NCBI RefSeq assembly: GCF_016908315.1
Contig: NZ_JAFBDQ010000004.1
Span: 1 to 64,000, forward strand
DNA length: 64,000 nt
Direction of reading: 5' to 3'
Source of the DNA: Halanaerobacter jeridensis
GTDB lineage: Bacteria > Bacillota > Halanaerobiia > Halobacteroidales > Halobacteroidaceae
The notes beneath the pieces are model-generated. The model had not been told where the DNA came from. It ran no database searches and saw only the letters and a program-made list of their open reading frames with translations. The position numbers and the translations under genes are program-made. Positions 18,400 to 25,716 of the stretch are shown one piece after another (position 1 is the stretch's first letter; each line of letters begins with the position of its first letter).

Positions 18400-19239
18400 G
18401 TGGCAATCATTGATTTTTTAACTCAAAAGATACCGTTAGGAAATGCTGTAGAATGGTTAGTTAATATTATTATTTCTAATTTCGGCGGGGTTTTAGATAG
18501 TTTTTCAGCTTTTATTAAAACTTTAATGGATGGTTTAATTGGAATTTTGTCTTTTGGCCATCCGCTATTATTCATTGGAGTATTTGCTTTAATTGCGTGG
18601 TTGATTCGTAAGGACATAAAATTAACTATTGGAACTGTTTTAGGATTTCTATTAGTGTTGAATTTAGAAATGTGGGACCCATTGATTGCTACTTTGGCTT
18701 CAATTATGACTTCTGTTTTAATTAGTTTAGTAATTGGAATTCCAATGGGTGTTTTGAAATCAAGAAGTAAAATTATTGATATTATTACTCGTCCAATTTT
18801 AGACTTTATGCAGACAATTCCTCCTTTTGTGTATTTAATTCCAGCTTTAATGTTCTTTGGTTTAGGAACTGTACCAGGAATTGTAGCGACAGTTGTATTT
18901 GCAATTGCTCCACCAATTAGATTAACTTATTTGGGATTAGAACAGGTGGATGAAGAATTAAAAGAGGCAGGACGTGCCTTTGGTTCGACTCCATTCCAAA
19001 TGTTATTTAAAGTTGAATTGCCTGCAGCAATGCCGTCAATTATGATGGGGATTAACCAGTGTATTATGTTATCTCTATCTATGGTAGTAATTGCTGCTAT
19101 GATCGGTGCAGGTGGATTAGGAAAACCAGTCCTACGTTCTTTATCTACAGTAGATATAGGGCTTGGATTTGAAGCAGGTTTAGGTGTAGTAATATTAGCA
19201 ATTACTTTAGATAGATTATTTGGTCGAGAGACTAATTAA
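18400..19239 (+). CDS. opuAB: Glycine betaine/proline ABC transporter permease
   Basis: 279 aa inner-membrane permease of the ProW/OpuAB family. Helices include PLLFIGVFALIAWLI, IMTSVLISLVIGIPMGVL and FVYLIPALMFFGLG. The EAA coupling loop is seen in VDEELKEAGRAFGSTPFQML, with KVELPAAMPSIMMGINQCI following. It starts at GTG 18400, correctly spaced from aaaaggagg. It works with the ATPase at 16129 and the two lipoproteins. Confidence 0.94.
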   Translation: MAIIDFLTQKIPLGNAVEWLVNIIISNFGGVLDSFSAFIKTLMDGLIGILSFGHPLLFIGVFALIAWLIRKDIKLTIGTVLGFLLVLNLEMWDPLIATLASIMTSVLISLVIGIPMGVLKSRSKIIDIITRPILDFMQTIPPFVYLIPALMFFGLGTVPGIVATVVFAIAPPIRLTYLGLEQVDEELKEAGRAFGSTPFQMLFKVELPAAMPSIMMGINQCIMLSLSMVVIAAMIGAGGLGKPVLRSLSTVDIGLGFEAGLGVVILAITLDRLFGRETN

Positions 19240-19273
19240 TTCAATTAATCTAATTTTAAACTAAACCTCGGAG

Positions 19274-20197
19274 GTGGCTGTTATCAAAAAGATAACAACT
19301 TTATTAATTGCTGTTTTATTAGTTTCTTTGTTAGTTGTTGGTTGTGGTAGTAATCAAGCACAAAAATCTACAGAAAAGACAGAAACTGCAGAGAAAAAAG
19401 TAGAGAATAAAGAAATTACATTAGGTTATGTGCAGTGGGCTTCTGCTGAAGCATCAACTTATTTAATGCAAGAAGTTTTGGAAAGAGCGGGCTATGATGT
19501 TAAACTCATGACGGTGCAAGCAGGGGCTATGTATCAAGGTGTGGCTAAAGGTGATATTGATGCTATGGTTTGTGCTTGGCTACCAAAAACACATAAGTCA
19601 TACTGGGAAGAGTATGGTGATAAATTAGTAGATTTAGGTGATAATTATAAAGGAGCTAAGATAGGTTTGGTAGTACCTAAATATGTAGAAATTGATAGCA
19701 TATCTCAACTAAAGAATAATGCTGATAAATTTAATAAAAGAATAGTTGGGATTGACCCTGGAGCAGGTATTATGCAGGTGACTAATAATACAGCAATGGG
19801 GAAATATGGTTTGAGTGATTGGAAATTAGTTGGAAGCAGTGGTGCTGCTATGACTGCCAAATTAAAACAGGCAATCAATCAAAAAGAACCAGTTGTAGTA
19901 ACTGGTTGGACTCCTCATTGGAAGTGGTTTCCTTTTGACCTTAAATTCTTAAAAGATCCTAAAGGAGTTTATGGTAAGCCAGATAGTATCAAAACTTTAG
20001 GTCGACCAGGAATTAAAGAAGACTACTCTAAAGCTACTAAAATTTTACAGAAATACAAATTGAATAACCAACAATTAGGTCAATTAATCAAAATGGCGAA
20101 AGATGCAAAAGAGCTTGAGAAGGCAGCGGCTAAATATGTTGATCAAAATAAAGAGTTAGTTAATCAATGGCTACCCCAAGATAAACAGTTGAATTAA
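19274..20197 (+). CDS. Glycine betaine-type substrate-binding lipoprotein (second copy)
   Basis: About 304-307 aa lipoprotein (LLVSLLVVGCGSNQ) of the OpuAC/ProX-like family. Trp-rich ligand motifs are YVQWASAEAS, VCAWLPKTHKSYW and VTGWTPHWKWFP. It differs clearly from the first copy, so ligand preference probably differs. The start is unusual: the only canonical in-frame codon, GTG 19274, overlaps the ribosome site ggaggtg (19270-19276). The codon at ideal spacing (19283) is ATC, which would give MKKITTLLIAV-like lipoprotein residues. A terminator follows. Confidence 0.88.
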   Translation: MAVIKKITTLLIAVLLVSLLVVGCGSNQAQKSTEKTETAEKKVENKEITLGYVQWASAEASTYLMQEVLERAGYDVKLMTVQAGAMYQGVAKGDIDAMVCAWLPKTHKSYWEEYGDKLVDLGDNYKGAKIGLVVPKYVEIDSISQLKNNADKFNKRIVGIDPGAGIMQVTNNTAMGKYGLSDWKLVGSSGAAMTAKLKQAINQKEPVVVTGWTPHWKWFPFDLKFLKDPKGVYGKPDSIKTLGRPGIKEDYSKATKILQKYKLNNQQLGQLIKMAKDAKELEKAAAKYVDQNKELVNQWLPQDKQLN

Positions 20198-20206
20198 TGT
20201 TAAATG

Positions 20207-20235
20207 CCCGAGGCTTCGGCCTCGGGGTTATTTTG
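20207..20235 (+). terminator. Terminator of the betaine operon
   Basis: cccgaggc (20207-20214) and gcctcggg (20219-20226) form a perfect 8-bp stem with a stable ttcg tetraloop, followed by gttatttt. Confidence 0.92.
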
Positions 20236-20256
20236 AAAAAAATATTGATTTTTTTC

Positions 20257-20285
20257 TTGACATAACCCACTGAATAATATATAAT
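20257..20285 (+). promoter_or_regulatory. Promoter of the tRNA cluster
   Basis: TTGACA (20257-20262), a 17-bp spacer, and TATAAT (20280-20285), all consensus, 29 nt before tRNA-Gly. Confidence 0.88.
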
Positions 20286-20314
20286 TCATAAGTGCCGCGT
20301 GAGAGAAAGACCAT

Positions 20315-20390
20315 GCGAAAGTAGCTCAGCTGGTAGAGCGTCTCGTTGCCAACGAGAAGGTCGCGGGTTCGAATCCCGTCTTTCGCTCCA
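20315..20390 (+). tRNA. tRNA-Gly (GCC)
   Basis: The acceptor stem gcgaaag/ctttcgc, anticodon stem ctcgt/acgag around loop ttgccaa (anticodon GCC), and T arm cgggttcgaatcccg are all intact. CCA is encoded. First of five tRNAs in tandem. Confidence 0.97.
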
Positions 20391-20399
20391 ATTAAATGT

Positions 20400-20475
20400 G
20401 GGCCATTAGCTCAGTTGGTAGAGCATCGGACTTTTAATCCGGGTGTCGGAGGTTCAAATCCTCCATGGCTCACCA
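20400..20475 (+). tRNA. tRNA-Lys (TTT)
   Basis: The acceptor gggccat pairs with atggctc (one G-T). The anticodon arm cggacttttaatccg gives anticodon TTT. The T arm ggaggttcaaatcctcc is perfect. CCA is encoded. Confidence 0.97.
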
Positions 20476-20487
20476 TTAGTTAGTTAT

Positions 20488-20563
20488 GGTGGCATAGCCA
20501 AGTTGGTAAGGCGAAGGACTGCAAATCCTTCATGCCCCGGTTCGAGTCCGGGTGCCACCTCCA
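20488..20563 (+). tRNA. tRNA-Cys (GCA)
   Basis: The acceptor ggtggca pairs with tgccacc. The anticodon arm aaggactgcaaatcctt gives anticodon GCA. The T arm cccggttcgagtccggg is intact. CCA is encoded. Confidence 0.97.
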
Positions 20564-20570
20564 TTTATAT

Positions 20571-20659
20571 GCCGGAGTGGCGGAATTGGCAGACGCATCG
20601 GACTTAAAATCCGGTGGGCTTTCATACCCGTGTCGGTTCGAATCCGACCTCCGGCACCA
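20571..20659 (+). tRNA. tRNA-Leu (TAA)
   Basis: 89-nt class II tRNA. The acceptor gccggag pairs with ctccggc, the anticodon arm cggacttaaaatccg gives TAA, the long variable arm is gggctttcataccc, and CCA is encoded. Confidence 0.97.
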
Positions 20660-20673
20660 TTTTAATTATAATG

Positions 20674-20796
20674 TAGAATTAACAATTGATAATTGACAAT
20701 AGAAAAGCAAGAGACCAAACATAAATGGCTTTTGTTGTTTATGTTTTTAATTTTAGGTTTTAATTGTCAATTGTCCATTCTCAATTATCAATTAAA
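20674..20796 (+). repeat. MITE-like intergenic repeat (copy 2), between tRNA-Leu and tRNA-Val
   Basis: The left arm aattgataattgacaat is matched by a right arm whose reverse complement reads aattgataattgagaatgg then acaattgacaatt. An inner pair, aaacataaa and tttatgttt, makes a second hairpin. ttttaggttttaat sits before the right arm, as in the element at 15493-15750. Such palindromic elements are common between genes in this group. Confidence 0.6.
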
Positions 20797-20802
20797 TACT
20801 AA

Positions 20803-20878
20803 GGGAATATAGCTCAGTTGGGAGAGCGCTACGTTGACATCGTAGAGGTCAGTGGTTCGAACCCACTTATTCCCACCA
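20803..20878 (+). tRNA. tRNA-Val (GAC)
   Basis: The acceptor gggaata pairs with tattccc, the anticodon arm ctacgttgacatcgtag gives GAC, the T arm gtggttcgaacccac is intact, and CCA is encoded. It is separated from the other four tRNAs by the repeat element. Confidence 0.97.
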
Positions 20879-20887
20879 TTTATTTTG

Positions 20888-20929
20888 TAGTCCGTTTATT
20901 AAGCGGGCTATTTCTTAGTTTTTTGAGAT
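20888..20929 (+). terminator. tRNA-Val terminator, left copy of a 42-bp direct repeat
   Basis: agtccg pairs with cgggct (one G-T) around tttattaag, followed by a T-rich run. A near-identical copy (about 38 of 42 bases) lies at 22738-22778 on the far side of the AbiE genes. Confidence 0.7.
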
Positions 20930-21012
20930 TTACCGATATTGAAGATAAAATTAAAGTTTAAAACTATTTTTAATTTTAAGCAGAGGAGTTTGTGTTTTTT
21001 ATATTATAATAG

Positions 21013-21090
21013 TTGTTACAGTTATAGAAATGTGATATAATATTTTGTAAAAAGCTAGGCAAAAATAAAAATTGCCGAGGTTTTTACAAA
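21013..21090 (+). promoter_or_regulatory. Promoter and inverted-repeat operator of the abiE operon
   Basis: TTGTTA (21013-21018), 17 bp, TATAAT (21036-21041). Directly downstream, tttgtaaaaa (21044-21053) is inverted as tttttacaaa (21081-21090), with inner pairs ct/ag and ggcaa/ttgcc. AbiEi antitoxins are known to repress their own operon by binding inverted repeats, so this is the likely operator. Confidence 0.7.
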
Positions 21091-21103
21091 GAGGGGGGGT
21101 ATT

Positions 21104-21712
21104 ATGCAAGATAAAAAGCAAAAGATAAAAAGGATTTTTAAGGAAAATGGAGGTTATGCAAGGACTAAAGATATAACTAAGCAAGGAATTCATTCTCATT
21201 ATCTTTATCAATTAGTAGAAGAAGGAGTAATAGATAAAATTAAACGAGGACTTTATTTTTGGGAGATTGAAGATATAAATTATTTAAAAGATGGTTTTGT
21301 AAAAGCTAATCAAATTGTACCCAATGGTGTAATTTGTCTTTTGTCAGCCTTATCGTATTATGATATAACTACTTATAATCATTTTGAATATTATATTGCT
21401 ATTCACAGAAAAGATTATAAACCTAAGTTGCCGGATTACCCTCCAATCAAGGTTATATATTTTAAAGAAAAACAATTTGAAATTGGTATAAAAGAAATAG
21501 AATTAAACAATAAAACTGTTAAAATATATGATCTAGAAAAAACAATTTGTGATTGCTTAAAATTTAAAGATAGGGTTGGAATGGATATAATTAAAGAGGC
21601 ATTAACTGAATATGTTAAAAGAAGTAATAAGGATATTAATAAGTTGCTAAATTATGCAGAAAAAATTGGAGTTTTTGATATAGCTAAAACATATTTGGAG
21701 GTATTAATGTGA
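21104..21712 (+). CDS. abiEi: AbiEi-type antitoxin / transcriptional regulator
   Basis: 202 aa antitoxin of a type IV AbiE system. The N-terminal winged helix (FKENGGYARTKDITKQGIHS, then YLYQLVEEGVIDKIKRGLYF) would bind the operator just upstream. The C-terminal domain includes ALSYYDITTYNHFEYYIAI and KIYDLEKTICDCLKFKDRVG, as in the family. It overlaps the toxin gene by 4 nt. A strong gagggggggt precedes ATG 21104. Local A+T is very high, which fits acquired DNA. Confidence 0.92.
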   Translation: MQDKKQKIKRIFKENGGYARTKDITKQGIHSHYLYQLVEEGVIDKIKRGLYFWEIEDINYLKDGFVKANQIVPNGVICLLSALSYYDITTYNHFEYYIAIHRKDYKPKLPDYPPIKVIYFKEKQFEIGIKEIELNNKTVKIYDLEKTICDCLKFKDRVGMDIIKEALTEYVKRSNKDINKLLNYAEKIGVFDIAKTYLEVLM

Positions 21713-22617
21713 ATAAAAACAAAATAAAATCAATTAGATCTAGATTATTAAATATAGCTAAAGAAGAACAAATTGATTTTAATCAAATTTTATTACTTTA
21801 TTTTCATGAAAGATTATTATATAGGTTATCTAATTCAAAGTATAATTCTAATTTTTTTCTTAAAGGCGGGATTTTAATATTATCTACAACTAACTTTAAG
21901 CTAAGACCAACTAAAGATATTGATTTTTTAGCAGAAAATATCACAAATGATTTAGAAAAAATAAAAAATGTTTTTAAAAACATTTCTCAAATTCAATTTG
22001 AGGATGGAGTAGAATTTGAAACAGATTCTATTCAGGTAGAAAAGATTACAGAAGGTGCTGAATATGAGGGAGTAAGGCTTAATATAATTGCTTATTTAGG
22101 GAAAGCTAGAAAGAGGATACAGTTAGATGTTGGTTTTGGAGATGTAATAGTCCCTCAAGCTAAAACTTTGAATTATCCTAGCTTATTAGAGTTTGAAGCT
22201 CCTAAAATAAATGCTTATTCTCTTGAATCTATAATTGCTGAAAAGTTTGAGGCAATGCTTAAATTAGGGCAGATTAATAGTAGAATGAAAGATTTTTATG
22301 ATATTTATATGATTTCCAAATTAAAACAATTTGATGGTAGAGTGTTACAAGAAGCAATTTATGAAACTTTTCAAAAAAGAGGGACATCATTTGAAACTAA
22401 TCCAATTATATTTAAAGAAAAGTTTGCTGAAGATGAGCAACGAATAAAAATGTGGAATAATTATCTGAAAAGAATTAATCAAGAATCTATTTCATTTCAT
22501 AATATTATGAATAGATTAAAAACCTTTTTATTTCCAGTTTATAAAGCTGTTATTAATGAAAAAGAATTCTTTAGAAATTGGGATAATCAAAATCAAGAAT
22601 GGATTAATTATAGTTGA
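21709..22617 (+). CDS. abiEii: AbiEii nucleotidyltransferase toxin
   Basis: 302 aa. The nucleotidyltransferase motif is FLKGGILILSTTNFKLRPTK followed by DIDFLAEN (GG/S-type loop then DxD). Downstream are EGVRLNIIAYLGKARKRIQL and ALDVGFG-like residues (QLDVGFGDVIVP), and the helical part contains SLESIIAEKFEAMLKLG with MKDFYDIYMISK. Family members block growth by nucleotidylating targets such as tRNA 3' ends, and protect against phage. Starts at GTG 21709 inside abiEi. Confidence 0.92.
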   Translation: MNKNKIKSIRSRLLNIAKEEQIDFNQILLLYFHERLLYRLSNSKYNSNFFLKGGILILSTTNFKLRPTKDIDFLAENITNDLEKIKNVFKNISQIQFEDGVEFETDSIQVEKITEGAEYEGVRLNIIAYLGKARKRIQLDVGFGDVIVPQAKTLNYPSLLEFEAPKINAYSLESIIAEKFEAMLKLGQINSRMKDFYDIYMISKLKQFDGRVLQEAIYETFQKRGTSFETNPIIFKEKFAEDEQRIKMWNNYLKRINQESISFHNIMNRLKTFLFPVYKAVINEKEFFRNWDNQNQEWINYS

Positions 22618-22625
22618 TTGAATAA

Positions 22626-22658
22626 AAGTCTCCACAATTATGAGTGGGGGCTTATTCA
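22626..22658 (+). terminator. Weak terminator after abiEii
   Basis: aagtctccac (22626-22635) pairs with gtgggggctt (22644-22653), with two G-T pairs. The following attcata is a poor T-run, so termination is likely but not strong. Confidence 0.6.
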
Positions 22659-22737
22659 TACTAAAAAATCTCTACCGACAAATTGCCGACAAAGTCTTTA
22701 GGAGATATGTTTATTATTTTGACTTAGATAGGAATTA

Positions 22738-22778
22738 TAGTCCGTTTATTAAACGGGCTATTTTTTAGTTTTTGTGAT
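22738..22778 (+). repeat. Right copy of the tRNA-Val terminator sequence
   Basis: It repeats the 20888-20929 sequence with three or four differences (a for g in the loop, t for c, one T fewer, t for a). The abiE operon lies exactly between the two copies. No integrase gene is present in the window. Confidence 0.65.
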
Positions 22779-22911
22779 ATAAATTACAGAAGTATTGTCT
22801 AGTTTAAGATATAATCTAATTATTGAATAAAATAAGATTGTGGAATAAATGATTTCTGTTGCTTAAGATTAAGTAAAAAATAATTCATAAAATTTAGAGG
22901 AGATGATTTAA

Positions 22912-23229
22912 ATGGAGATTATTAAAATGGACCAAGTAGAAGGAAGTAAGAACAAACGAGGAGTAATTGCTAAAGGATTATTAAAAAATGATGATGTTCA
23001 GATCATGAATTTAGTTTTAGAACCAGGAGATGAAGTAGGAGAACATTCAGTCCCAGTAAATGTTTTCTTTTATGTAGTAGAAGGCTCTGGCAGATTACAA
23101 ATTGGTGATGAATCTAAAGTGGTAGAAGAGAAAGATATTATTCCGTGTCCTCCGAATACTAAAATGTCTTTAGAAGCAGACCAAGATGAAAAATTTGTAG
23201 TATTGAATGTCAAAACTCCTAGTTTATAA
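22912..23229 (+). CDS. Cupin domain protein
   Basis: 105 aa single cupin barrel. Cupin motif 1-like EPGDEVGEHSVPVNVFFYVV is followed by EGSGRLQIGD, and motif 2-like PCPPNTKMSLEAD follows. Only one of the usual metal-binding His residues is obvious (GEHSV), and motif 2 has Pro/Asn rather than His, so metal binding may be lost. The ligand is unknown. Behind gaggagatg; closed by a strong terminator. Confidence 0.85.
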   Translation: MEIIKMDQVEGSKNKRGVIAKGLLKNDDVQIMNLVLEPGDEVGEHSVPVNVFFYVVEGSGRLQIGDESKVVEEKDIIPCPPNTKMSLEADQDEKFVVLNVKTPSL

Positions 23230-23306
23230 TGGGAGATGTGGAATTCATTTTAGATAGTGAGTAAAAATCATTCACGAAAAAATGATGATTCTATAATATT
23301 AGATTT

Positions 23307-23348
23307 AAAGAGTACCTTGCTAACTGACTAGCAAGGTACTCTTTTTAT
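23307..23348 (+). terminator. Strong terminator after the cupin gene
   Basis: A perfect 16-bp stem, 23307-23322 with 23329-23344 (core gagtaccttgcta/tagcaaggtactc), has a short loop and a T-run on the + strand. Its A-rich 5' side also allows termination from the other strand. Confidence 0.93.
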
Positions 23349-23393
23349 TATGGAATTGAAAATTTTATTAAAACAAAGTTTAAATTGCAGTTC

Positions 23394-23422
23394 TTGACAT
23401 TTGCTATGTCATTATTTATAAT
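23394..23422 (+). promoter_or_regulatory. Consensus promoter of the HPr-like/gntR operon
   Basis: TTGACA (23394-23399), 17 bp, TATAAT (23417-23422). The first GntR-type operator begins 12 nt downstream, a classic repressor position. Confidence 0.88.
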
Positions 23423-23433
23423 GAACTTAAGGT

Positions 23434-23449
23434 CTTGGTATAGACCAAG
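23434..23449 (+). promoter_or_regulatory. GntR/NagR-like operator 1
   Basis: Perfect palindrome cttggtatagaccaag. It resembles the TGGTCTAGACCA core of NagR/DasR-type (HutC-subfamily GntR) sites and is placed to block the promoter at 23394-23422. Confidence 0.75.
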
Positions 23450-23493
23450 AGGTGTAATTGCTTTTTATTGTAAGGTTATTTTTTTATTAGTCT

Positions 23494-23505
23494 TGGTATA
23501 TACCA
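23494..23505 (+). promoter_or_regulatory. GntR/NagR-like operator 2
   Basis: Perfect palindrome tggtatatacca in the leader, 60 bp after operator 1. The same core (ggtatatacc) recurs at 31678-31687 before the HAD phosphatase gene. Confidence 0.72.
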
Positions 23506-23553
23506 TAAAAAACAAACAAGAGTGACAAAGTTAAATAATCTGGAGGGGAGAAA

Positions 23554-23823
23554 ATGGTGAGAGATAGAGTTAAAATTTCAAATAAATTAGGAATACCAGC
23601 GCAACTGGCTGCTAAATTAGTGGATAAAGCTATTGAATATAATTCAGATATAAAAATCATTTATAATGATCAAGAAGTTAATGCTAAAGATATGATGGAA
23701 GTAATGGGATTAGAAGTCAATCAAGAAGCAGAAATTTTGGTTCGAGCTGATGGTCAAGATGAATCGAAGGCTGTAAAGTCTATAGTAGGTATGGTTGAGG
23801 AAGGTGCAGGTGATTTAATGTGA
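23554..23823 (+). CDS. HPr/Crh-like protein lacking both phosphorylation sites
   Basis: 89 aa with the HPr fold pattern: VKISNKLGIPAQLAAKLVDK, then DIKIIYNDQEVNAKDMMEVM and EILVRADGQDESKAVKSIVG. In HPr the first motif is GIHARPA, with the phosphoryl-carrying His15; here it is GIPAQLA, with Pro at that place and Gln for Arg17. The Ser46 motif (NxKSIM) is NAKDMM, with Asp. It therefore cannot carry phosphate as HPr does, and Asp may mimic Ser46-P as a CcpA-type co-regulator (inference). It is translationally coupled to a GntR regulator (4-nt overlap). Confidence 0.75.
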   Translation: MVRDRVKISNKLGIPAQLAAKLVDKAIEYNSDIKIIYNDQEVNAKDMMEVMGLEVNQEAEILVRADGQDESKAVKSIVGMVEEGAGDLM

Positions 23824-24548
23824 AATTAAAAAATAATGATATTCCGCTATATTATCAACTAGAAAATAAAATTAGAGAGAAGATTAAGCAAGGAGAATAT
23901 CGAAGAGGAGAGAAAATTCCTTCAGAACGCAAATTGAGTAAAATATATGAAGTGAGTAGAATGACAGCTAGAAAGGCTCTAGAAAATTTAGTCGATGAAG
24001 GTGTTTTAGAAAAAAGAGAAAGACAAGGTACATTTGTCTCCGAAATAGATTCTGATATTCCATCCTTAGTAGGTATCAAAGAATCAATTAAAGCTCGAGG
24101 AGAAGAACCGAGTAATGAGATTATAACTAAAAAATTAATAAATCCAAAAGATGAAATAAAAAAAGAATTAAGTCTAATGGAAGATGAAGAAGTAATATTA
24201 ATTGAACGAATTAATTTTGCTGATGAGATCCCTTTAGGATTTGAGCAATCTTATATTCCTTATCCAATTTGTCCGCAATTATTGGAGAAAGAGGTTACTA
24301 ATGAATCAATTTATCAAATCTTGAGAGAAAATGGTCATACTCCTACTAAAGCTAAAGACAAAATGAAAGCTATTTTAGGTGAGCAAAGAATTATTGAATT
24401 ATTAGATATAGAAGCTGATCAGCCTGTATTAAAAAATATTAGAACTACCTTTTCTAAAGAAAGGGCAATAGTCTTTAGTTATAATTATTATCGCGGAACT
24501 GAATTCACTTTAGAAAGAACGCCTTTTAATTTAAGAAATAATAATTAA
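23820..24548 (+). CDS. GntR family (HutC/NagR-type) transcriptional regulator
   Basis: 242 aa. The N-terminal winged helix is PLYYQLENKIREKIKQGEYR, then IPSERKLSKIYEVSRMTARK and REREGTFV-like residues (KRERQGTFVSEID). The C-terminal UTRA effector domain ends DQPVLKNIRTTFSKERAIVF followed by YNYYRGTEFTLERTPF. Such regulators respond to sugar phosphates, often GlcNAc-6-P; the ligand here is unknown. It starts at GTG 23820 and probably represses its own promoter through the two palindromes at 23434 and 23494. Confidence 0.92.
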   Translation: MKLKNNDIPLYYQLENKIREKIKQGEYRRGEKIPSERKLSKIYEVSRMTARKALENLVDEGVLEKRERQGTFVSEIDSDIPSLVGIKESIKARGEEPSNEIITKKLINPKDEIKKELSLMEDEEVILIERINFADEIPLGFEQSYIPYPICPQLLEKEVTNESIYQILRENGHTPTKAKDKMKAILGEQRIIELLDIEADQPVLKNIRTTFSKERAIVFSYNYYRGTEFTLERTPFNLRNNN

Positions 24549-24573
24549 ATTTTTTAATTTAGGGGAGGAAAAA

Positions 24574-24657
24574 TTGAGTTTTAAGTTAAATACTATTAAT
24601 GGAGAATTAAAATTAAATTTATTAAACAAATCTGATTTAACTGTCATACTTAACTAA
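24574..24657 (+). CDS. Possible 27-aa peptide (leader or gene remnant)
   Basis: TTG 24574 follows an excellent ribosome site, aggggagg (24561-24568), and opens a 27-codon frame (MSFKLNTINGELKLNLLNKS then DLTVILN) ending at TAA 24655. It lies between gntR and the ROK kinase. It could be a leader peptide or the 5' remnant of a deleted gene. No similarity is recognised. Confidence 0.35.
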   Translation: MSFKLNTINGELKLNLLNKSDLTVILN

Positions 24658-24724
24658 TTATCTCTTCTAATTTAAGAGTCGTGATTTAGTTTAAGTAAAT
24701 ATTTTTATAAAAGGAGTTAAGCTC

Positions 24725-25693
24725 ATGAATAATTCTAAATATGTAGTAGGAATTGATCTAGGTGGAACTAAAATTTTGACTGCTGTTGCTGATATGGAAG
24801 GTGAAATTTTAGCTAAAGTTAAGCGACCAACAGAAGCTAAAAAATCTAAAGATATTATTTTTGCTAATATTAAGGAAACAATCTATCAAGTTTTAGAAAA
24901 AGCAGATATTAATGTAGAAGAAATAGCTGGAATTGGATTAGGCAGTCCTGGGCCATTGGATGTTGAGACAGGAGTGATTGTTAATCCTCCTAATCTAGAA
25001 TTAAAAGATGTGGATGTAGAAAAAGAATTAAGTGAATTTAAGGTACCGGTTTTTTTAGAAAATGATGCTAATGCTGCAGCAGTAGGTGAAAAATATTTTG
25101 GTAGTGGTCAAGATACTAAAGATATGGTCTACATTACTATTAGTACTGGGATTGGTGCAGGAGTGATTATGGATGGTCAAATTTTGCATGGTGCTGATAG
25201 TGGTGCAGGTGAGTTAGGTCATGCTACCTTAGACCCTCATAGTGATGTGCAGTGCGGCTGTGGTAATTATGGATGTTTTGAAGTTTTAGCTTCGGGAACT
25301 GCTCTAAGTCGTAGGGGGCGAGAGGCAGTTAAAGAAAGGAAAGATACTATGATTGCTGATTTAGTTGCTGATACTGCAGAAATTGATGGAGCTGTAGTAG
25401 CTAAAGCAGCACGTAAAGGTGATAAAATTGCTAAAGAAATAATAGATGAAGTAGCTAATTACTTAGGAATTGGTTTAGCTAATGCAATTAATAATTTTAA
25501 TCCTGAAAAAATTATTATCGGTGGTGGAGTTACTGATTCATGGGATTTATTTGCAGAGAAAGTTGAGAGAGTTATGAAGAGAAGAGCTTTAGATTTTCTT
25601 GTAAAGGGGAAAGAAATAACCACTTCACAGTTAGGGTCAGAAATAGGAGTAAAAGGAGCATTAGGAGTAGTTTTATTAAGGTTAGAAAAATAA
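24725..25693 (+). CDS. ROK family sugar kinase (glucokinase-like)
   Basis: 322 aa. The ATP motif is GIDLGGTKILTAVAD, the catalytic Asp region is PVFLENDANAAAVGEKYFG, and the zinc-binding ROK signature is CGCGNYGCFEVLASG, with His in GELGHATLDP. A lone ROK kinase next to a GH13 enzyme and a NagR-like regulator fits a glucokinase or aminosugar kinase; substrate cannot be settled. No DNA-binding domain is present, so it is an enzyme and not a ROK repressor. Confidence 0.92.
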   Translation: MNNSKYVVGIDLGGTKILTAVADMEGEILAKVKRPTEAKKSKDIIFANIKETIYQVLEKADINVEEIAGIGLGSPGPLDVETGVIVNPPNLELKDVDVEKELSEFKVPVFLENDANAAAVGEKYFGSGQDTKDMVYITISTGIGAGVIMDGQILHGADSGAGELGHATLDPHSDVQCGCGNYGCFEVLASGTALSRRGREAVKERKDTMIADLVADTAEIDGAVVAKAARKGDKIAKEIIDEVANYLGIGLANAINNFNPEKIIIGGGVTDSWDLFAEKVERVMKRRALDFLVKGKEITTSQLGSEIGVKGALGVVLLRLEK

Positions 25694-25716
25694 AATATTT
25701 TAATTGGAGGGTCAAT

